From the NCBI GenBank assembly GCA_026225945.1, contig JAMJFZ010000070.1, forward strand, positions 372,001-436,000: a stretch of DNA of 64,000 bases, written 5' to 3'. This document shows positions 1-12,830 of the stretch, one piece after another. The notes under the pieces were generated by a model. The model ran no database searches. It had not been told where the DNA came from and saw only the letters and a list, made by a program, of their open reading frames with translations. The stretch's first letter is position 1; every line of letters begins with the position of its first letter. Both the position numbers and the translations under genes were made by a program. Source of the stretch: Cricetomys ansorgei. Lineage: Eukaryota; Chordata; Mammalia; Rodentia; Nesomyidae.

Positions 1-1690
1 CAAGACACAGAAATGTAATTGGCCATGGTTTATAATTTTGAAACCTCAGGCTTCACCCTTCACCAGACACCTCCTACAAGCCTATGCCTTTACAATTTTG
101 CTAACATATCTTCTGAATGTGGCCCAGGTATTCGAAGATATAAAAGTTTGTTGTCCATATCAATAAAACCACCACACAGAAAATTTTTCTTTGGTTTGTA
201 AATTGTGGAAACATATTTTCTCTTTCTAAATTACTTGAGTTTATTATAAGCAGAAAATACATTATCATAAGAAATAAAATAATTTGTTGAATTAGAATAG
301 ATATAGATAAATGATTTGATTGAAAAAAATATAATAGTCAATTCCCATGAGTCCAGATTTTACTTTTTATGCTTCTACTTTACAGGACTGATGTTTTCAT
401 TAAAAACATGGGTCTGAAAATCAAAACAAACTTGATAACAATAGATTTTTAATGCCTAATTCTCAACATTACATTGGAATTAAAAAGAAATCAATGAGCT
501 CTTCTGGTGTCAGGTTATTCTACACTAAAGAACAGTGATTTACCTGCTTGTGATACATTTTGAATATTTGTAAAAAGAATTGATAATTTTCTGTTTATGT
601 GCAAATATTCATTCCAGGATTCATCAGTGATATTTTCTCCTTTTGCTGAGGTTTATAGAAGGATAAAAGAGATTTCCATTGGAATATTACCCACACTCTG
701 AATTGATTGAACTTTGCAGTCAGTTGTTAAATCCTAACACATCTTTCCCCAAAAGGAGAAAAGGGATGCCCCTCAGAATATGAGCTCAGAATACATGTGA
801 ATATGTTGTACACAAAATCTTGCTACTTGTTTAGTTTTTATACTAAGACAAATATTAGAGACAATTTCTCCTGCAATATTTTCATTCCCAAAAATGTGAT
901 TATTTGAAATCAAATCAGGATACTGTAATCTTTTTACCTGATATTTGGAAGTATCTCAATAACGTATCTTTCTATGTTATCTGTCTCTCCCTGAAATGTA
1001 GTTCCCATATGTTGGTGTTCTTTATGAAAAATTAGAACATGGAGTACATTTTACTTGGCACACTTAGTTTATTCATATTTTCTAAAAGACTATAAATTCA
1101 TGAATACTTTAAATACTCCTTTTGTTTTCTCAGAATAATTTGTAAAACCTGATATCAATATATAAATTTAATATCAGGTCCATTATAAATATTGTACAGA
1201 TGAGCTGTTGAATTGAGAAAATATTAAGGCTAAATGTTGACTTTTATTATTGAGTATCTTATATCTGGACAACTGAATCTACAGAGAAGATAACATTTAA
1301 TTGAACAAATTACCTCTGTCACTCTGTAAATTGTTATACGGACATAGAATTATAGTTATTGAAATTCTTCAGTCAGGATGACTGCCAACCAATTAACTGA
1401 TACTGGTCAGATTGTATGTGTAGATATATACCATGAAAAGAGTACAAGAACTTCAGTGAGTTCTAATTTGTACTGCCTTCTGGTACCAATTCATATTCTA
1501 AGGATTGTGTGTTATTTATTTCAAGACAGTTATATCTACCAAGGAGGAAGTGTATACCTATTGCATAGGCATTTGAAGATTTTTCCTTTGTCATGATAAT
1601 GTTTGAAAATACATGAGTGTTTAGATTTATGCATTAGTATATTTAATGAGCAGAAATTACAGAAAAGAGTTTTCTTCTCGATAAAATCTA
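1..1690 (+). repeat. Left arm of a large inverted duplication
   Basis: Read on the minus strand, about 13455-15150 repeats this stretch in the same order. Anchors are the segment around 100-150 against 15010-15050, the segment around 1378-1420 against 13730-13770, and the segment around 1550-1620 against 13525-13590. Identity is roughly 85 % by eye with small indels. The arm already matches at base 1, so it probably continues upstream of the window. Matching fades near 1690. A 60-codon frame at 19-201 has a counterpart in the other arm but shows no sign of protein-level conservation. I recognise no gene here. Confidence 0.8.
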
Positions 1691-2698
1691 GGTACCTTGT
1701 TTCTCACATATCATGTTATATGAACTTACCAATTGCTACAGTCACATGTGTGGGATAATTCAGGTAATTTTCATAATCAAAAATTAATAAGATGATGTTT
1801 CCTGACACAGAATACACTTTTATAAATACAGGAATTGGCACTTAGAAGAAAAAAATGTACATCAGTATATCACAAGTTTGCTTTTCCTATTTATTTTGAG
1901 TTATATTATTTTTAACACTATTGACACATTGACTCACAGTGTTTTTGGAAATGCTATCATATCTCAAAGAAAACAGTATTTCAATTGAAAACACAGGTTA
2001 TTTTAAATTTTCAAACTCATATAATAATATACAAAATTAATTTTGATTCCTATATTTATATACATGTAACAAAACTTTACTAGACTCAGGTTTCTAATTT
2101 ACAATGGTTTGATACTCATATTTCTTTGGAAGAGAGAAATACCTCTAGCTAATATAGTATCAAAAGGAATCTGAATCCTCTATAATATCCTGAATTACTT
2201 AGACGTTAATAACAATTATTTGCTGCTAGGAACAGATGTATACAACAAAATTAAATACATTCAATGTTAAGACAGGTCAAATATTACCTATTAGCTATTA
2301 AAGACATCCTGCTATAAATGACAGTTGACATTTTGGTATTGGAATATAAAACCTAGATTTGTCATGCATTTGGTGAATAATCAGGCTATGAAATTTGTAG
2401 TATAACCTTTAATAGAATCTTATTCCACACAAATACTTGATAAAATTTCATTTTTTATAAAATAATCAAAGGTGAAAGGCATGTATAATTGACTATTTTT
2501 ACATATGTCCTGTAGTATTATGTGCACTAACATTCTGTACTCAGAGTAATAATCCATGCACATATAAATTTATTTTAAAAGTTATTGTCTTTATGGTGGA
2601 TATCACTGAATGATAAAATTGAAATTGATATTTGCTCTGAAATTATAATATGAAATTGCAACTGTAGAATTAAAAGAAATTAAACTCTAGAAAAAATC
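1691..2698. other. Unannotated AT-rich intergenic DNA
   Basis: No open frame of useful length, no recognised repeat and no RNA gene are visible in this stretch. Confidence 0.5.
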
Positions 2699-2855
2699 CT
2701 TTTTTTGGTATTCTGGAGATAGAGCTTCTCTATTATAACTCTGGCTGTCTGGAAATTTGCTCTGTAAGCTAGGCTGGTCTGGAACTGACAGATCTCTACC
2801 TGCCTCTGACTCCCAAGTGCTGGGATTAAAAAGCATGGACCACTACCACCTGTCT
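2699..2855 (-). mobile_element. B1 SINE (7SL-derived), minus strand
   Basis: On the plus strand the order is a T-run, a diverged form of the B1 right part (CTGGCTGTCTGGAA, then AGGCTGGTCTGGAAC), CTGCCTCTGACTCCCAAGTG, and CTGGGATTAAAAAGCATG. This is the reverse complement of a B1 with its poly(A) on the left. It is diverged and has lost most CpGs, so it is an old insertion. Confidence 0.85.
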
Positions 2856-4799
2856 AGAAAAAATATTTTCTTCTGGAAAAGATTTTATTTAGAAATTTAT
2901 ATTGCATAATAGTTTTTGTCTTTGTATTTAGTTACATTTATTTAATTTCATATGTGATTTAACACTTTAACATTAATGGACATATGCTTAATAGAAAAGT
3001 ATTCAGAGTCAAACTTTGAATACAGTATAAAGAAATAATTTTATTTTTGTCTATTTCACACATTGAATTTTTGTGTGATTAATTCAGGTATTTTGCATTG
3101 TATCTAACAAATCACTCCTGATAAGTTGATTGAGGAGAACTCAAAGCATTGGCCAATGTGTAATCGGCAACATGTAGATGAAATTTTGGTGGACATGACC
3201 ATTTTGAAATTTGGAACTTTTGTGAATATCAAAGTGAATGGCACAATGTGAAAATAATAAAATTCATATTCTTGATGATATCTGATCTCTAAGAGATAGG
3301 AAGCATGCAGGTTTGATAATGCATTCTGAAAACCAATGACGAGAGTCAGAACTGAGATCAAACAAGGCCTGAGTCCTTCAGAAAATGAATTATATTTACT
3401 ATAATTTTTGGATTGACAGTTGATCATAACTTGAATTTTTGTCACAGGGTGAGAAAGCTAAAACTATAATTCATACTATAATACTGTACACATGAAAGGC
3501 ATATATGCTAGTGGGTACAAAATGTACACTAGTATTTATAAACAGTAGACATTTGATAAAGTTTTTTTCTCAAAAATTTAGTTAACCTGACAAAATTTTA
3601 TATAACATTTTACTCTATATCAAAATCATGAACCATAATTGAAAAAGCTCTCGTTAAAATTACTTCAACAAACAGTATGTTAAATAAGTAATTCATGAAA
3701 TTTAGATCATTTTCACACTATAAAATGTAGCAAACATTGTTCTAAGATTCATTTATCCAACATTGTAAGAGAAAGTTCATACCAATCAAGGTGTGAGGAT
3801 ATACAGTGACTTTACTGACTTTGTACATAATTTTGGCCACTAAGCAAAGTTTACACAAGATTAAAGACAGAGATAAGTCTCCTACTTTATGAGCATCAGT
3901 GAATAAAATCTTATTTTGGCTACTATACCTAATTTTGGCTACATTATTTCTGTTTTATTTCTGGAAAGTTTCAATATCCTTCTATAACTGCCCAGAGGCC
4001 AGTGATATAATCTCCTCTTATCTTTTCCTTGCATTTCGTATCATGATAATAACCTTGAGTGGGACATAGTAATAAAAAAAATCACACAAATGTTTGATCC
4101 ATTAAAAAATATATAATAAACTATAATGTCATAAGCACTATAAAGATGGTTTTGTGTATCCACCCTAGAAGAAATTATAGTTACTTAAGTGAATACATTC
4201 AAATGGAACCATTCTCTGTGCATTTGCTGTGTGCTTATAGCATGTCTCAGATTTTCTAAAGTAAAAAAAAAATGGAAAAATTACTTTTAAAATTTCCATT
4301 TCAGTTTTAGTATGTTAGTACATTCAAAAAGAAACTTTCCATTCCTTGAAGCTATATTGAATCCCTAGCCTCCATGATAAATATCCAGACCCTCCATCCG
4401 CATTGAAATTGGCTAACTCAGTCCTCATTGTCACCAACATTCTGATAGCTGGAATAAGACAGGTTTTAATGATAAAACAGAGATTTGTAAATAAACAATT
4501 TCAAGAAGTACAAATTGAAAACTTGGGTGTTGCTTTCTGCAGCTGTATCCATCATTCATTTCCCCAAACCTCCCATATTAATTCTAAGTATTACTTTATC
4601 TTCATAGAAACCTTATTCCTGCTTCTTCAGTTCTTCCCTGTTTGATATAAACAATCTCACTTCCTGAGGTAATCCTGCTGACATTCTTCCTTCTGCCTCA
4701 TAAATTTAACGTTGTTCATCAACCACCATGGATTCAAAACTCTCTATTCTGAAGAACACATCATTATGTGTTTGTTGTTTTTAGTTTTCTGTCTCCCCG
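2856..4799. other. Unannotated intergenic DNA
   Basis: AT-rich sequence without recognised repeats. A 113-codon minus-strand frame (3104-3445) and an 80-codon plus-strand frame (4403-4645) are open, but neither shows a domain or any supporting splice or promoter context. I do not call them genes. Confidence 0.45.
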
Positions 4800-4954
4800 G
4801 CACATTCCGCCATAGCCCTATCCTGTCCCGGAGCAGGCTGGAAAGCCGCTCGGTTCCTGCCCTGGCCAGAGGCGAGAAATGGGAAGCTGAGAGCTGTGGG
4901 GAAGCCCAGGGGAGAGGCGAGGGACGTGGGTTTCTAGGACCGCGTGGTGCCACC
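4800..4954 (-). other. GC-rich block next to the LTR-like segment, possible retroviral leader
   Basis: This block is far richer in G, C and CpG than anything around it. Read on the minus strand it follows directly on the CA end of the LTR-like segment 4955-5337 and begins with GGTGGCACCACGCGG, where a primer-binding site would lie. I cannot match it to a specific tRNA. It could be the 5' leader of a truncated endogenous retrovirus, or simply a GC-rich piece of other origin. Confidence 0.35.
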
Positions 4955-5337
4955 TGATCCCGCTTGCTGAGAACAAACACAAGATGAAGTTGTTATCTGG
5001 TGGACCGACTTCAAACCCAAACTCATTTATTCCCAGGCTTTTCCACAAATAAATAACTTCTCCTAATAATGGCATGGCTTCTCCCCTCAAGCGGGGAACC
5101 CTTAATTAGCACAGCAGGGGGAGGGGCGTACCTGGCCAACCCCCACAATATCCATTGCCTTTGAAGAGACAAAGGTGTATGATTCACCACGAGGCAGGAA
5201 GACATTTTGCCAATCTGTTTACTGAGTTAGCAGCTTCCAGGTCGTTAAAAGTTAAAGAACCCTTCAAGTGTCCTACTTGCCCTGGGGGCGAGGACCGCTC
5301 GTGCTACAACTTCACTCTTTAGCCTGGAAGCCCTACA
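4955..5337 (-). mobile_element. Candidate LTR (ERV2-like), minus strand
   Basis: Read on the minus strand the block starts TGTAGGGCTTCC and ends GCAAGCGGGATCA, so it has the TG...CA ends of a retroviral LTR and a typical length of 383 bp. An AATAAA lies at 5026-5031 (minus strand), about 71 bases before the CA end, which fits an R/U5 layout. It is CpG-rich compared with its flanks. No second LTR or target-site duplication was found, so it would be a fragment with some leader (4800-4954). A non-LTR origin remains possible. Confidence 0.45.
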
Positions 5338-5749
5338 TGTGTTCCTCACATGAAAGAAAACAAAACCAAAACAAACAAAAAACACTAGGTTTTTTTTTTT
5401 TTGTTTGTTTTTTTACTCGTGGGGAGATCTCAACCTAGCCTCTAGTTCTTCTTCATTTTAATCTGGCTACAATATACACAAAATAATGTGTACTGTTTGA
5501 CAGAATCTGTAACTTCATTATATAACCCAATTTATATAACTTCACAAGGTAGAATGGAGAATACTGTGAGATTCTTTTACTCACATAAATATAAATTAAT
5601 ATTAAATATTTCATCCCTGCCATTCCACCTACTTAGTGAGGAATTAGATGTGTACCATAGAAGATGGAAATAGAAATAGAAGCTACGCTGGGTCATATTG
5701 CCTACTCTTTTTCCTGAGTCTCAAAGCTTGCTTTGCCTAAGATTTGCTA
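5338..5749. other. Unannotated DNA with A- and T-runs
   Basis: Contains an A-rich stretch (about 5350-5385) followed by a T-run (about 5389-5414). Nothing else is recognised. Confidence 0.4.
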
Positions 5750-6125
5750 GCCTCTGTGCTCTTGATAATTCTGTGCCAGGAAATAGAGAATGCAGACTCT
5801 TCCTCAATTCTAGTTGTATTTAGCTTCTCATACCTCAAACTTCCTATATAAATGACAACTATCTGCTTCCCCCTTCTCTGCTCTTTTTAATCCTGTGCCA
5901 GGTAGTAAAGAATGCAGACTCTTGCACTTTGCCAGCTACATTTAGTTTCTCCTTCCTCAGACTTTCTATATAAACTAAAAATATCTTCTTCCTCCCTTCT
6001 CTGCTCTTTATACTCCTGTGTCAAGAAGTAGAGAATGCAGACTCTTGCACTCTTCAGGCTACACTTAACTTCTCTTTCCTCATATTTCCTATATAAAGTA
6101 CGAGTATCTACTTTCCCCCATGTAA
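5750..6125. repeat. Three-copy tandem repeat, period 122-123 bp
   Basis: Three consecutive units carry the same landmarks in order: CTCTGCTCTT-like start, TCCTGTGCCAGG, GAATGCAGACTCTT and CTATATAAA. TGCAGACT falls at 5791, 5913 and 6036. CTATATAAA falls at 5844-5852, 5966-5974 and 6089-6097. The steps are 122 and 123 bp. The units differ by scattered substitutions. An 89-codon minus-strand frame over this stretch (5887-6156) simply mirrors the repeat. Confidence 0.85.
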
Positions 6126-6284
6126 GGACTTCAATCCTTCTGTGACTATCCTTCATACTCTATGAAATGAGTAGTGTTATCTGCTGAGATAAGACTCTTA
6201 TACTTATGTCTTGTGTTATTCTACAGTCCCCCAGAAATATGACAGCTTTTGACTAAAGAATAGCACTGTTATTTTTATTCTTTT

Positions 6285-6438
6285 ATTTATATTATATTTT
6301 TAGAGTCAGGGTTTCTGTTGTAACTCTACTTGTACTGAAACTCACTCAGTAGTCCAAGCTATCCCGGAGTACACAAAGATCTGCCTTCCTGTGACTGATG
6401 ATTGCTGACATTAAAGGCATGCACCACCAATTCCTGGT
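6285..6438 (-). mobile_element. B1 SINE, minus strand
   Basis: The plus strand shows AGAGTCAGGGTTTCTGTTGT, ACTGAAACTCACTCAGTAG, CAAAGATCTGCCTTCCTGTG and ATTAAAGGCATGCACCACCA in B1 reverse-complement order. It is diverged. Confidence 0.8.
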
Positions 6439-6879
6439 ATTCATTTCAGGTTTAATTTTTTTTTCAATATAGATCTCAAAGATAAATAAAATTCATGAAA
6501 AATCACATATTTTGCTGCAAGCATAAATCCACGAAAATGCTAGGACAAAGCAGAAGAAACAATAGGTCTATAACATGCCTAAGTATGTGTTGAGTATAAA
6601 GATATCTTAGAGGTCTTGAAACATAAGCTGCAAAGATATATTTAAGAAGTCAAAAGACTGGATCATTATTATTTTTGAATATTTCACAAATCTTATTTAA
6701 ATGTGGAGGTTCATTTCTTTCCATCTTCTGACATTTGATAAAAGTATGCAAATTCTTTCAAAAATTTCTATCCCTGAGCCTTGAAAAAGATATTTATGAT
6801 AGTTATATTGTATTATGAATATAATAAGTTATAGCATGACTCCTACACAATCAGGACTAAGATAACCCCAATTAAAAAT
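6439..6879. other. Unannotated AT-rich DNA
   Basis: Nothing recognised between the B1 and the start of the L1. Confidence 0.4.
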
Positions 6880-9800
6880 TTACATTACTAGCACTGATAA
6901 CAAGAAAAATTGTAGTTCAAAATAACTCACAAAATGAGTTGAGAGATTTCATACTAACAACACATCTGGAAACTTTTTCACCAAAAGAACTAACCATACC
7001 CAAGCTGAATACATTACAAGAAGTAATAAGTCTGAGGGATGAAATAAATAAAATATAAATAAAGAGAAAACTTTGAAGACTCAATGAAACAAAGAGTTGG
7101 ATCTTTAAGAAAATAAGATAGACAAACTCCTATCCAAACTAATTAAAAGATGGATAGAGAATATCCAAATTAACAAAATCAGAGATAAAGAGTGGGGTAT
7201 AAATACAGAAAATGAGGAAGTCTAAAGAATCATTAGGAAATACTTTGAGAGCCTTTGCTCCACAAGATTTGAAATTCTAGAAGAAATAGACAGTTTTCTC
7301 TATGGAGACCACATTGCAAAAGTTAGTTCAAGATCAGATAAACAATTTGAATAGACCTATAAACACAAGGAAATGGGAGCAATCTTTCAAAGTATTCCTA
7401 CAAAATAAGCAAGCAAATAAAGACAGGGCCAAATCATTTTAATGCATAGTTCTATCAGACATTAACAGAAGAGTTAATATCAATTCTCTTTTTTGAAGAT
7501 TATTTTTAGTCATATTTAAAATAATTACTTTGTACACTGTTTGGTGGCATGCTGCATAATCCTTGGCATTTTCTTTTACCTGCAGGTGTTGAATTAATGT
7601 GTGAGATATTTGAATCCTTATGATCTGTACATGCTCTCAGTAGAACACATGAGGAATTCTGCAACAGTAAAAACAAGTGAGTTCATATGCTCACTATTCT
7701 ATTCTTGAGTATGTTGCCTGCCATTATGGTGGTTACTTCTGCTGTAGTCTGGCAATGTCTGAATATATGGGAATGCCTCCATGTCCTTCTCCTTAGCAAC
7801 CACAGCGGGTATACTGCTAAAATAATCATCAAAGTATTCTACAAAATATAAACAGGTGAAAGGCTGCTAAACTCATTCAACAAGTCCACAGTCATGCTGA
7901 TAACCAAGCCACTCATGAATTCAACAGAGAAAGAGAATTCCAGACCAATTTCTTTCAGGAACGTTTGAATGCAAAAATACTCAACTAATTACTGGCAAAG
8001 CAGATCCAAAAACACATCATGAAGATCAACCACCACTTTCAAGCAGGCTTTATCCCAGGGAATAATGATTGGTTCTACATACCAAAATCAGTCAATGTAA
8101 TCCACCGTAGAAATAAACTGGAATAAAGACAAATGATCTTTTTACTAGATAAAGAAAAATTCTCTGATGAAATTCAACACCCTTCATGATAAAAGTCTTT
8201 GAGGCATTAGATATAGAAGGAACATACCTAAACATAGTAAAAAAATTTTACAGCAACCCTACAGCCAGCATCAAATAAATGGAGAGGAGCTCAAAGCAAG
8301 TGTACTTAAATGAGGAATAAGATAAAGTTATTTCTACCTATTCAATACAATACTTAAAGTCTTAAGCTAGAGCAACAAGACAAGTATTAGGTAATCACCT
8401 GAATGGAATATGTAAAAAGGAATTCAATGTATCATTATTTGCAGATGATATGATAGTATATAAAAGTGACTCCAAAAATTCTACCAAGGAACTCTTATCA
8501 CTGTTAAACAACTTCTTCAAAGTGGCAGACAACAAGATCAACTCAAAAAATCAGTAAACCTCCTAAATACAAATGATGAATGACTTGAGAAAGAAATCAG
8601 GGAAACAAGTACCTTCAAAATAGCCACAGATAACATACAATATCATGGGGCTGCGTCTAACTATGCAAATGAAAGACTTGTATGTAAAAAATTTTAAAAC
8701 CTACAAGAGAGAAATTGAAGATCTCAGAATGCAAAGATATCCATGCTCCTGAAATGGTAGGATCAACATAGTAAATATTGTAATCTTACCAAAGGCAATC
8801 AACAGATTCAACTCAATCCCTTTGAAAATCTTAATGCAAATCTTTATAGACTTTTAAGGGAAAATACTCAAATTCCTCTGGAAAAACAAAATCCAGAGTA
8901 CCCAACATAATCCTGAAAAATAAAAAAAACATCTTGAGGCATCAGTATTCCTGATCTAAATCTATATTATACAACAAGAGTTATAAAAACAGCACACTAC
9001 TTGCATAAAATCAGACATGTTCATCAGTCAAACTAAATTGCAGATGTAGACATAGACCCATGAACTTAGGGACACCTGACCTGTGATAAAGAATTGATGA
9101 GTATAAAATATAAATAAAGCATCTTTAACAAATAGTATTGGTCTTATTCGGTGGCTAACTGTGGAAAAATGCAAATTGATTCATATTCATCATAATACAC
9201 AAAATTCAAGTCCACGTGGATTATGGACATAAAACTGGATATATTGAACATGATAGAAGAGAATTTAGAGACATATTGGCACAGGAGACAGCTTTCTGAA
9301 CAGAAAACCAATAGCGAGGGCACTATGAACAAAAATTTTTAAATGGGACCAAATGAAATGCTTCTGTAAGGCAAAGGACACTGTCAATAAGATAAACTGG
9401 CAATCTAAAATATGGGAAAAGATATTCAGCAACTCCAAATCAGATAAAGGTCTAAACCTAAAATATAGAAAGAACTCAAGAAAGTAGACATCAATAAAAT
9501 CAAATTTAAAAAAATAGGTTATAGATCTAGACAAAGAATTCTCAAAATAGCAATCTAAAATTGCTGAGAAACACTTAAAGAAATGTCTTTCATTCTTAGC
9601 AGTTAGGGATATGCAAATTGAAACCACTTCCTGATTCCTTCTTACAACAGTCAGAATGACTAAGATCAGTAACACAAAGTAGATTGCTGTTTTGAATGTG
9701 GATAAAGAGTAACACTCCTACTTGATGCTGGAATGCCATTATGGAAATCAACATAGAAGGTCCTTAGGAATTTGTAAGTTGTCATATCTGAACACCTTGC

Positions 9801-11255
9801 TGTACCATTTTGGGCAAATAATCAAAGGATGCTCCATACTACCAGAAGGACACATATTCTCAAATGTTCATAGCAGTTATCTCATAATACACAGAAACTG
9901 GAAATTACCTAGATGTCACTCAACTAAGGAAATTGTGTTACATTTACACAATGGAGTATTACTCAACTTCTAATAAAATGACATCATTGACTTTGTTGGC
10001 AAATGGATGGAACTAAAGAAAAAAAATCATGCTGCATGAGGAAAAAAAGTCCTAGAAAGACAAACATTTTGTGTACTCACTTATATGAGGATATTAATGC
10101 TAAGCATAGGAAAAATGTACTAGTATGTATAGATATAAAACATCACTCAATAAGGTGGGCCCCAGTATGAACACAGTGATCTCCCTGGTAGAGTGAAATT
10201 GCAACACTAGGTTCAGGGAGGTTAGACAAGGGTGCAAACGGAAGTAGAGTAGTCTACCAGGCAGAGAGGTTGAGAGGGAGAGAATATATGGAGAAAGGAC
10301 AAGAAATGTGGGACAAATTGGGAGACCTAGTGTAGTATAAACTCATGGGAATCTATGATGGAGACCCCAGCACGGATCCCTAGTTATCTAGGATGGGGAG
10401 CCTGAACAGGCCGTCTCCTGTGGACAGGTAAGTATTCCAATGACAAGACTGGGACACCATCCTACCCACAAAATCTCTGAATTACGACTTATCTATCCAA
10501 TATGATCCTCTTTTTCAACAGAAAGGCACAACTTCATGCAAATGTACGAAACACTTCCAAGAAACTAAAGAAGGGTAAAGGAACTAAAGATTGCATAACA
10601 CAGAGTTAATTTCTAATTGTGTCATATCCTGCTTATATATTGGTAACTAACCATGTCCTCACCCAGAAGGCCCCCTCCAGGAACTGCGAGGAGCATATCT
10701 ATAGGCTTAAGACCAAATTTCTCTAGTACCAGCACAAAACATCACTCAGGGATCTGGGAATTCCATGGAAGATTGAAAGGGGTGATGACATACATCAGAG
10801 TGGCTTAGGACACCAGTAGAACAAGACCCACATTGTGATCTGATTAGCCTTTTTCAGGGCACACAGAGTCTGAATCCATACACACACAACCTAGAGTCCC
10901 TCCTAAATACATCTTATGGCTGTCTTGATTGGTGTCTTTGGAAACCACATACAAGCTGGAGTCGGGGTCTGTGATAATTTTACCTTCGCTAGACACCTTT
11001 TTTGCGGCTGAGCTTCCTGGCCAAAATTTGACTTAATGATTAGTTGTTGGCCTCATTACTTCCCACGATGGCATGCCTTGATTGAGCTTAATCCCTGTGA
11101 GCCTGGATGTTTGTAGATTATGAAAGGGGTGAATCTGAGGGAGAAGGGAGATGGAGGAAAATAGGGGTGTGAAAGGAGAGGAAGTGGGTTTCAGATACAT
11201 TTTATAATTTATATAAGTTGAGAAGTAAGAGAAAAATAATGATTTATTTAATAAA
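6880..11255 (+). mobile_element. 5'-truncated, decayed L1 (ORF2 part plus long 3' UTR)
   Basis: The sequence follows rodent L1 ORF2 from the region upstream of the reverse transcriptase to its C-terminus. A reverse-transcriptase core reading F-A-D-D is at 8438-8449. The ORF2 end is recognisable around 10000-10100 and a rodent-type L1 3' UTR follows to the A-rich end near 11250. Frames are broken throughout by stops and indels, so it is dead. ORF1 and the 5' UTR are missing. A stretch at about 7493-7838 does not fit L1. The 3' UTR looks like the older Lx-type murine L1 class, judged from memory of the family and not by alignment. Confidence 0.8.
7493..7838. other. Non-L1 block interrupting the L1 ORF2 remnant
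   Basis: ORF2-like sequence stops after TTAATATCAATTCTC and resumes near CAAAGTATTCTACAAAATA. The roughly 350 bases between do not resemble L1. They contain no recognised SINE, no poly(A) tail and no clear target-site duplication, so the origin is open. Confidence 0.45.
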
Positions 11256-12339
11256 AATCATACTTCATGCCAGATATGGCAAATCTCACACTTTTAATTG
11301 CCTTTTTTCATACTGGATAAATTTTGCTTACCTGACATAGAAAGTCACGTTCATTCTTCTATACATATTATAAATCTTAATTTCTGGCATGAACATCCTT
11401 GCTTGACCATTTCCTTCTATTTGTCCCAATATAATTGATGATAAATAAATTGTATTAAATATGTCAGAAAACTAAAACAGAATGACAATTATATCAGCCT
11501 TTCATATTTTCTACAAAATCTACTGTATTCACTATATTTACTTTGTTTGAATAAATTATAACATCAAATCAATGCATGTAATACAGTTTCTATTAGCAAA
11601 CATCTAATAGTCCTTATAGAATGAATAGAGCACTGATAAGAGTGAATTTTTTGTGACATTTTCAAGTGATATAAACCTAAAAATTTGAAGAGATGTATAT
11701 ACAGCATAATCATTGTTTGTCTGTTTTTACCTTGAAATTGATTAATGTTTTATTTGATAACATGAAGGAATTTATGTGATGAATGATAATGATTTTAAGT
11801 TCTGCATAAAAGAAACGATGGATATTTTTTGTAAATAAGCACTGTAGAGACTTCCAGCAGTAAAAATGAGTGGATCATCAAATTGCAGATCAAATTACAG
11901 CAAAGAAAAAATGCAGTTGTCTAGATTTATTAAAAATAAATTAATAAGTAAGAAAGTATTTTTGAAAATTGAACTTGTTCTCATAGCCAGTGCCAGATTT
12001 TCTTCAAGATCTCCATTCTGATATTTCCACTCCTTTCCGGAAAGAGATGAAATTATGCCTGTTGGCCTGAGCATATAGATAAGAGCTTAAAATTTTTGCT
12101 GTACATCCGTGATAGCTTGACTTCAAATGTTAATACCTCAAGAAAATCTGAAATGGTACACTGTGTCTTTAATCCTAGTGCTCCTATGGTGATATGGGAC
12201 ATGGAGGCCAGAAAATAATTAGAAACTGGTAGTTAGGAGGATCTTGCTTGTAGAGTGGAGACGAAATCTCTTCTCAGTCTAGGAGAAAAGAGTGAAATGA
12301 ATCCTAATGTTTCCATTGAATGTAGATTCATCTCTCATG
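11256..12339. other. Unannotated intergenic DNA with a possible old SINE trace
   Basis: No gene is visible. Around 12155-12290 the phrases TCTTTAATCCTAGTGCTC and GGAGGCCAGAAAAT recall a very diverged B4/B1-type SINE, but the match is too weak to call. Confidence 0.35.
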
Positions 12340-12830
12340 CAACACATCCTGAACACAGTTTCCCCTCCATTTATTCCTCTCAGCTCCTTCACCCCTCTTC
12401 TATTTTCTAGATCCACTTCCCTTATATTTCCCATCAGAAAAGAGCAAGATTCCAAGAAAAACAACCAAACAACAAAAGAAGATATAATACAACAAGGGAA
12501 ATGCCTTCATATTGAGGCTAGACAAAGTAAACCTATATAAGAAAAAAAGAGTAACAAGAACAGGCAAGAGAGTAGAGATACAACAATGCACATTGTTCAG
12601 ATTTTCATAAAAAACAAATGAACAGTCAAAACATATAGGCTTAGTTCTTGGTACAGACATACACAGGCTCCGTGTTTGCCAATTATGTATTTGAGCCCAT
12701 ATAAGCCCCACTTATTTGATTCAATGGGCCATATACTCATGATGTCCTCAATACCCTCTGACTCTTACGATCTTTCTTCCCCCTGAACATCAACAGGGAG
12801 GCTTCCTCTGACAGCAGATGAATGTGGGTG
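12340..12830. mobile_element. Fragment of a dispersed rodent L1-associated repeat
   Basis: The order of phrases CCATCAGAAAAGAGCAAGAT, ACACAGGCTCCGTG, ATTTGATTCAATGGGCC and CTCTGACTCTTACGATC matches a repeat I know as common near rodent L1 sequences. Shorter pieces of the same repeat appear at about 43970-44100 and 53500-53620. I cannot assign a subfamily or orientation without a library. Confidence 0.45.

Noticed and set aside
19..201. A 60-codon frame with a related frame in the opposite inverted arm (14945-15130, minus strand)
   Set aside because: Protein identity (about 60 %) is lower than DNA identity (about 85 %), so changes are not biased toward synonymous ones. The pairing comes from the duplication, not from coding.
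3104..3445. 113-codon minus-strand frame as a host exon
   Set aside because: No recognisable domain, no splice-site or promoter context, and composition like the AT-rich flank.
5887..6156. 89-residue internally repeated protein on the minus strand
   Set aside because: The internal repeat is the DNA-level 123-bp tandem repeat read in one frame, a multiple of three by chance.
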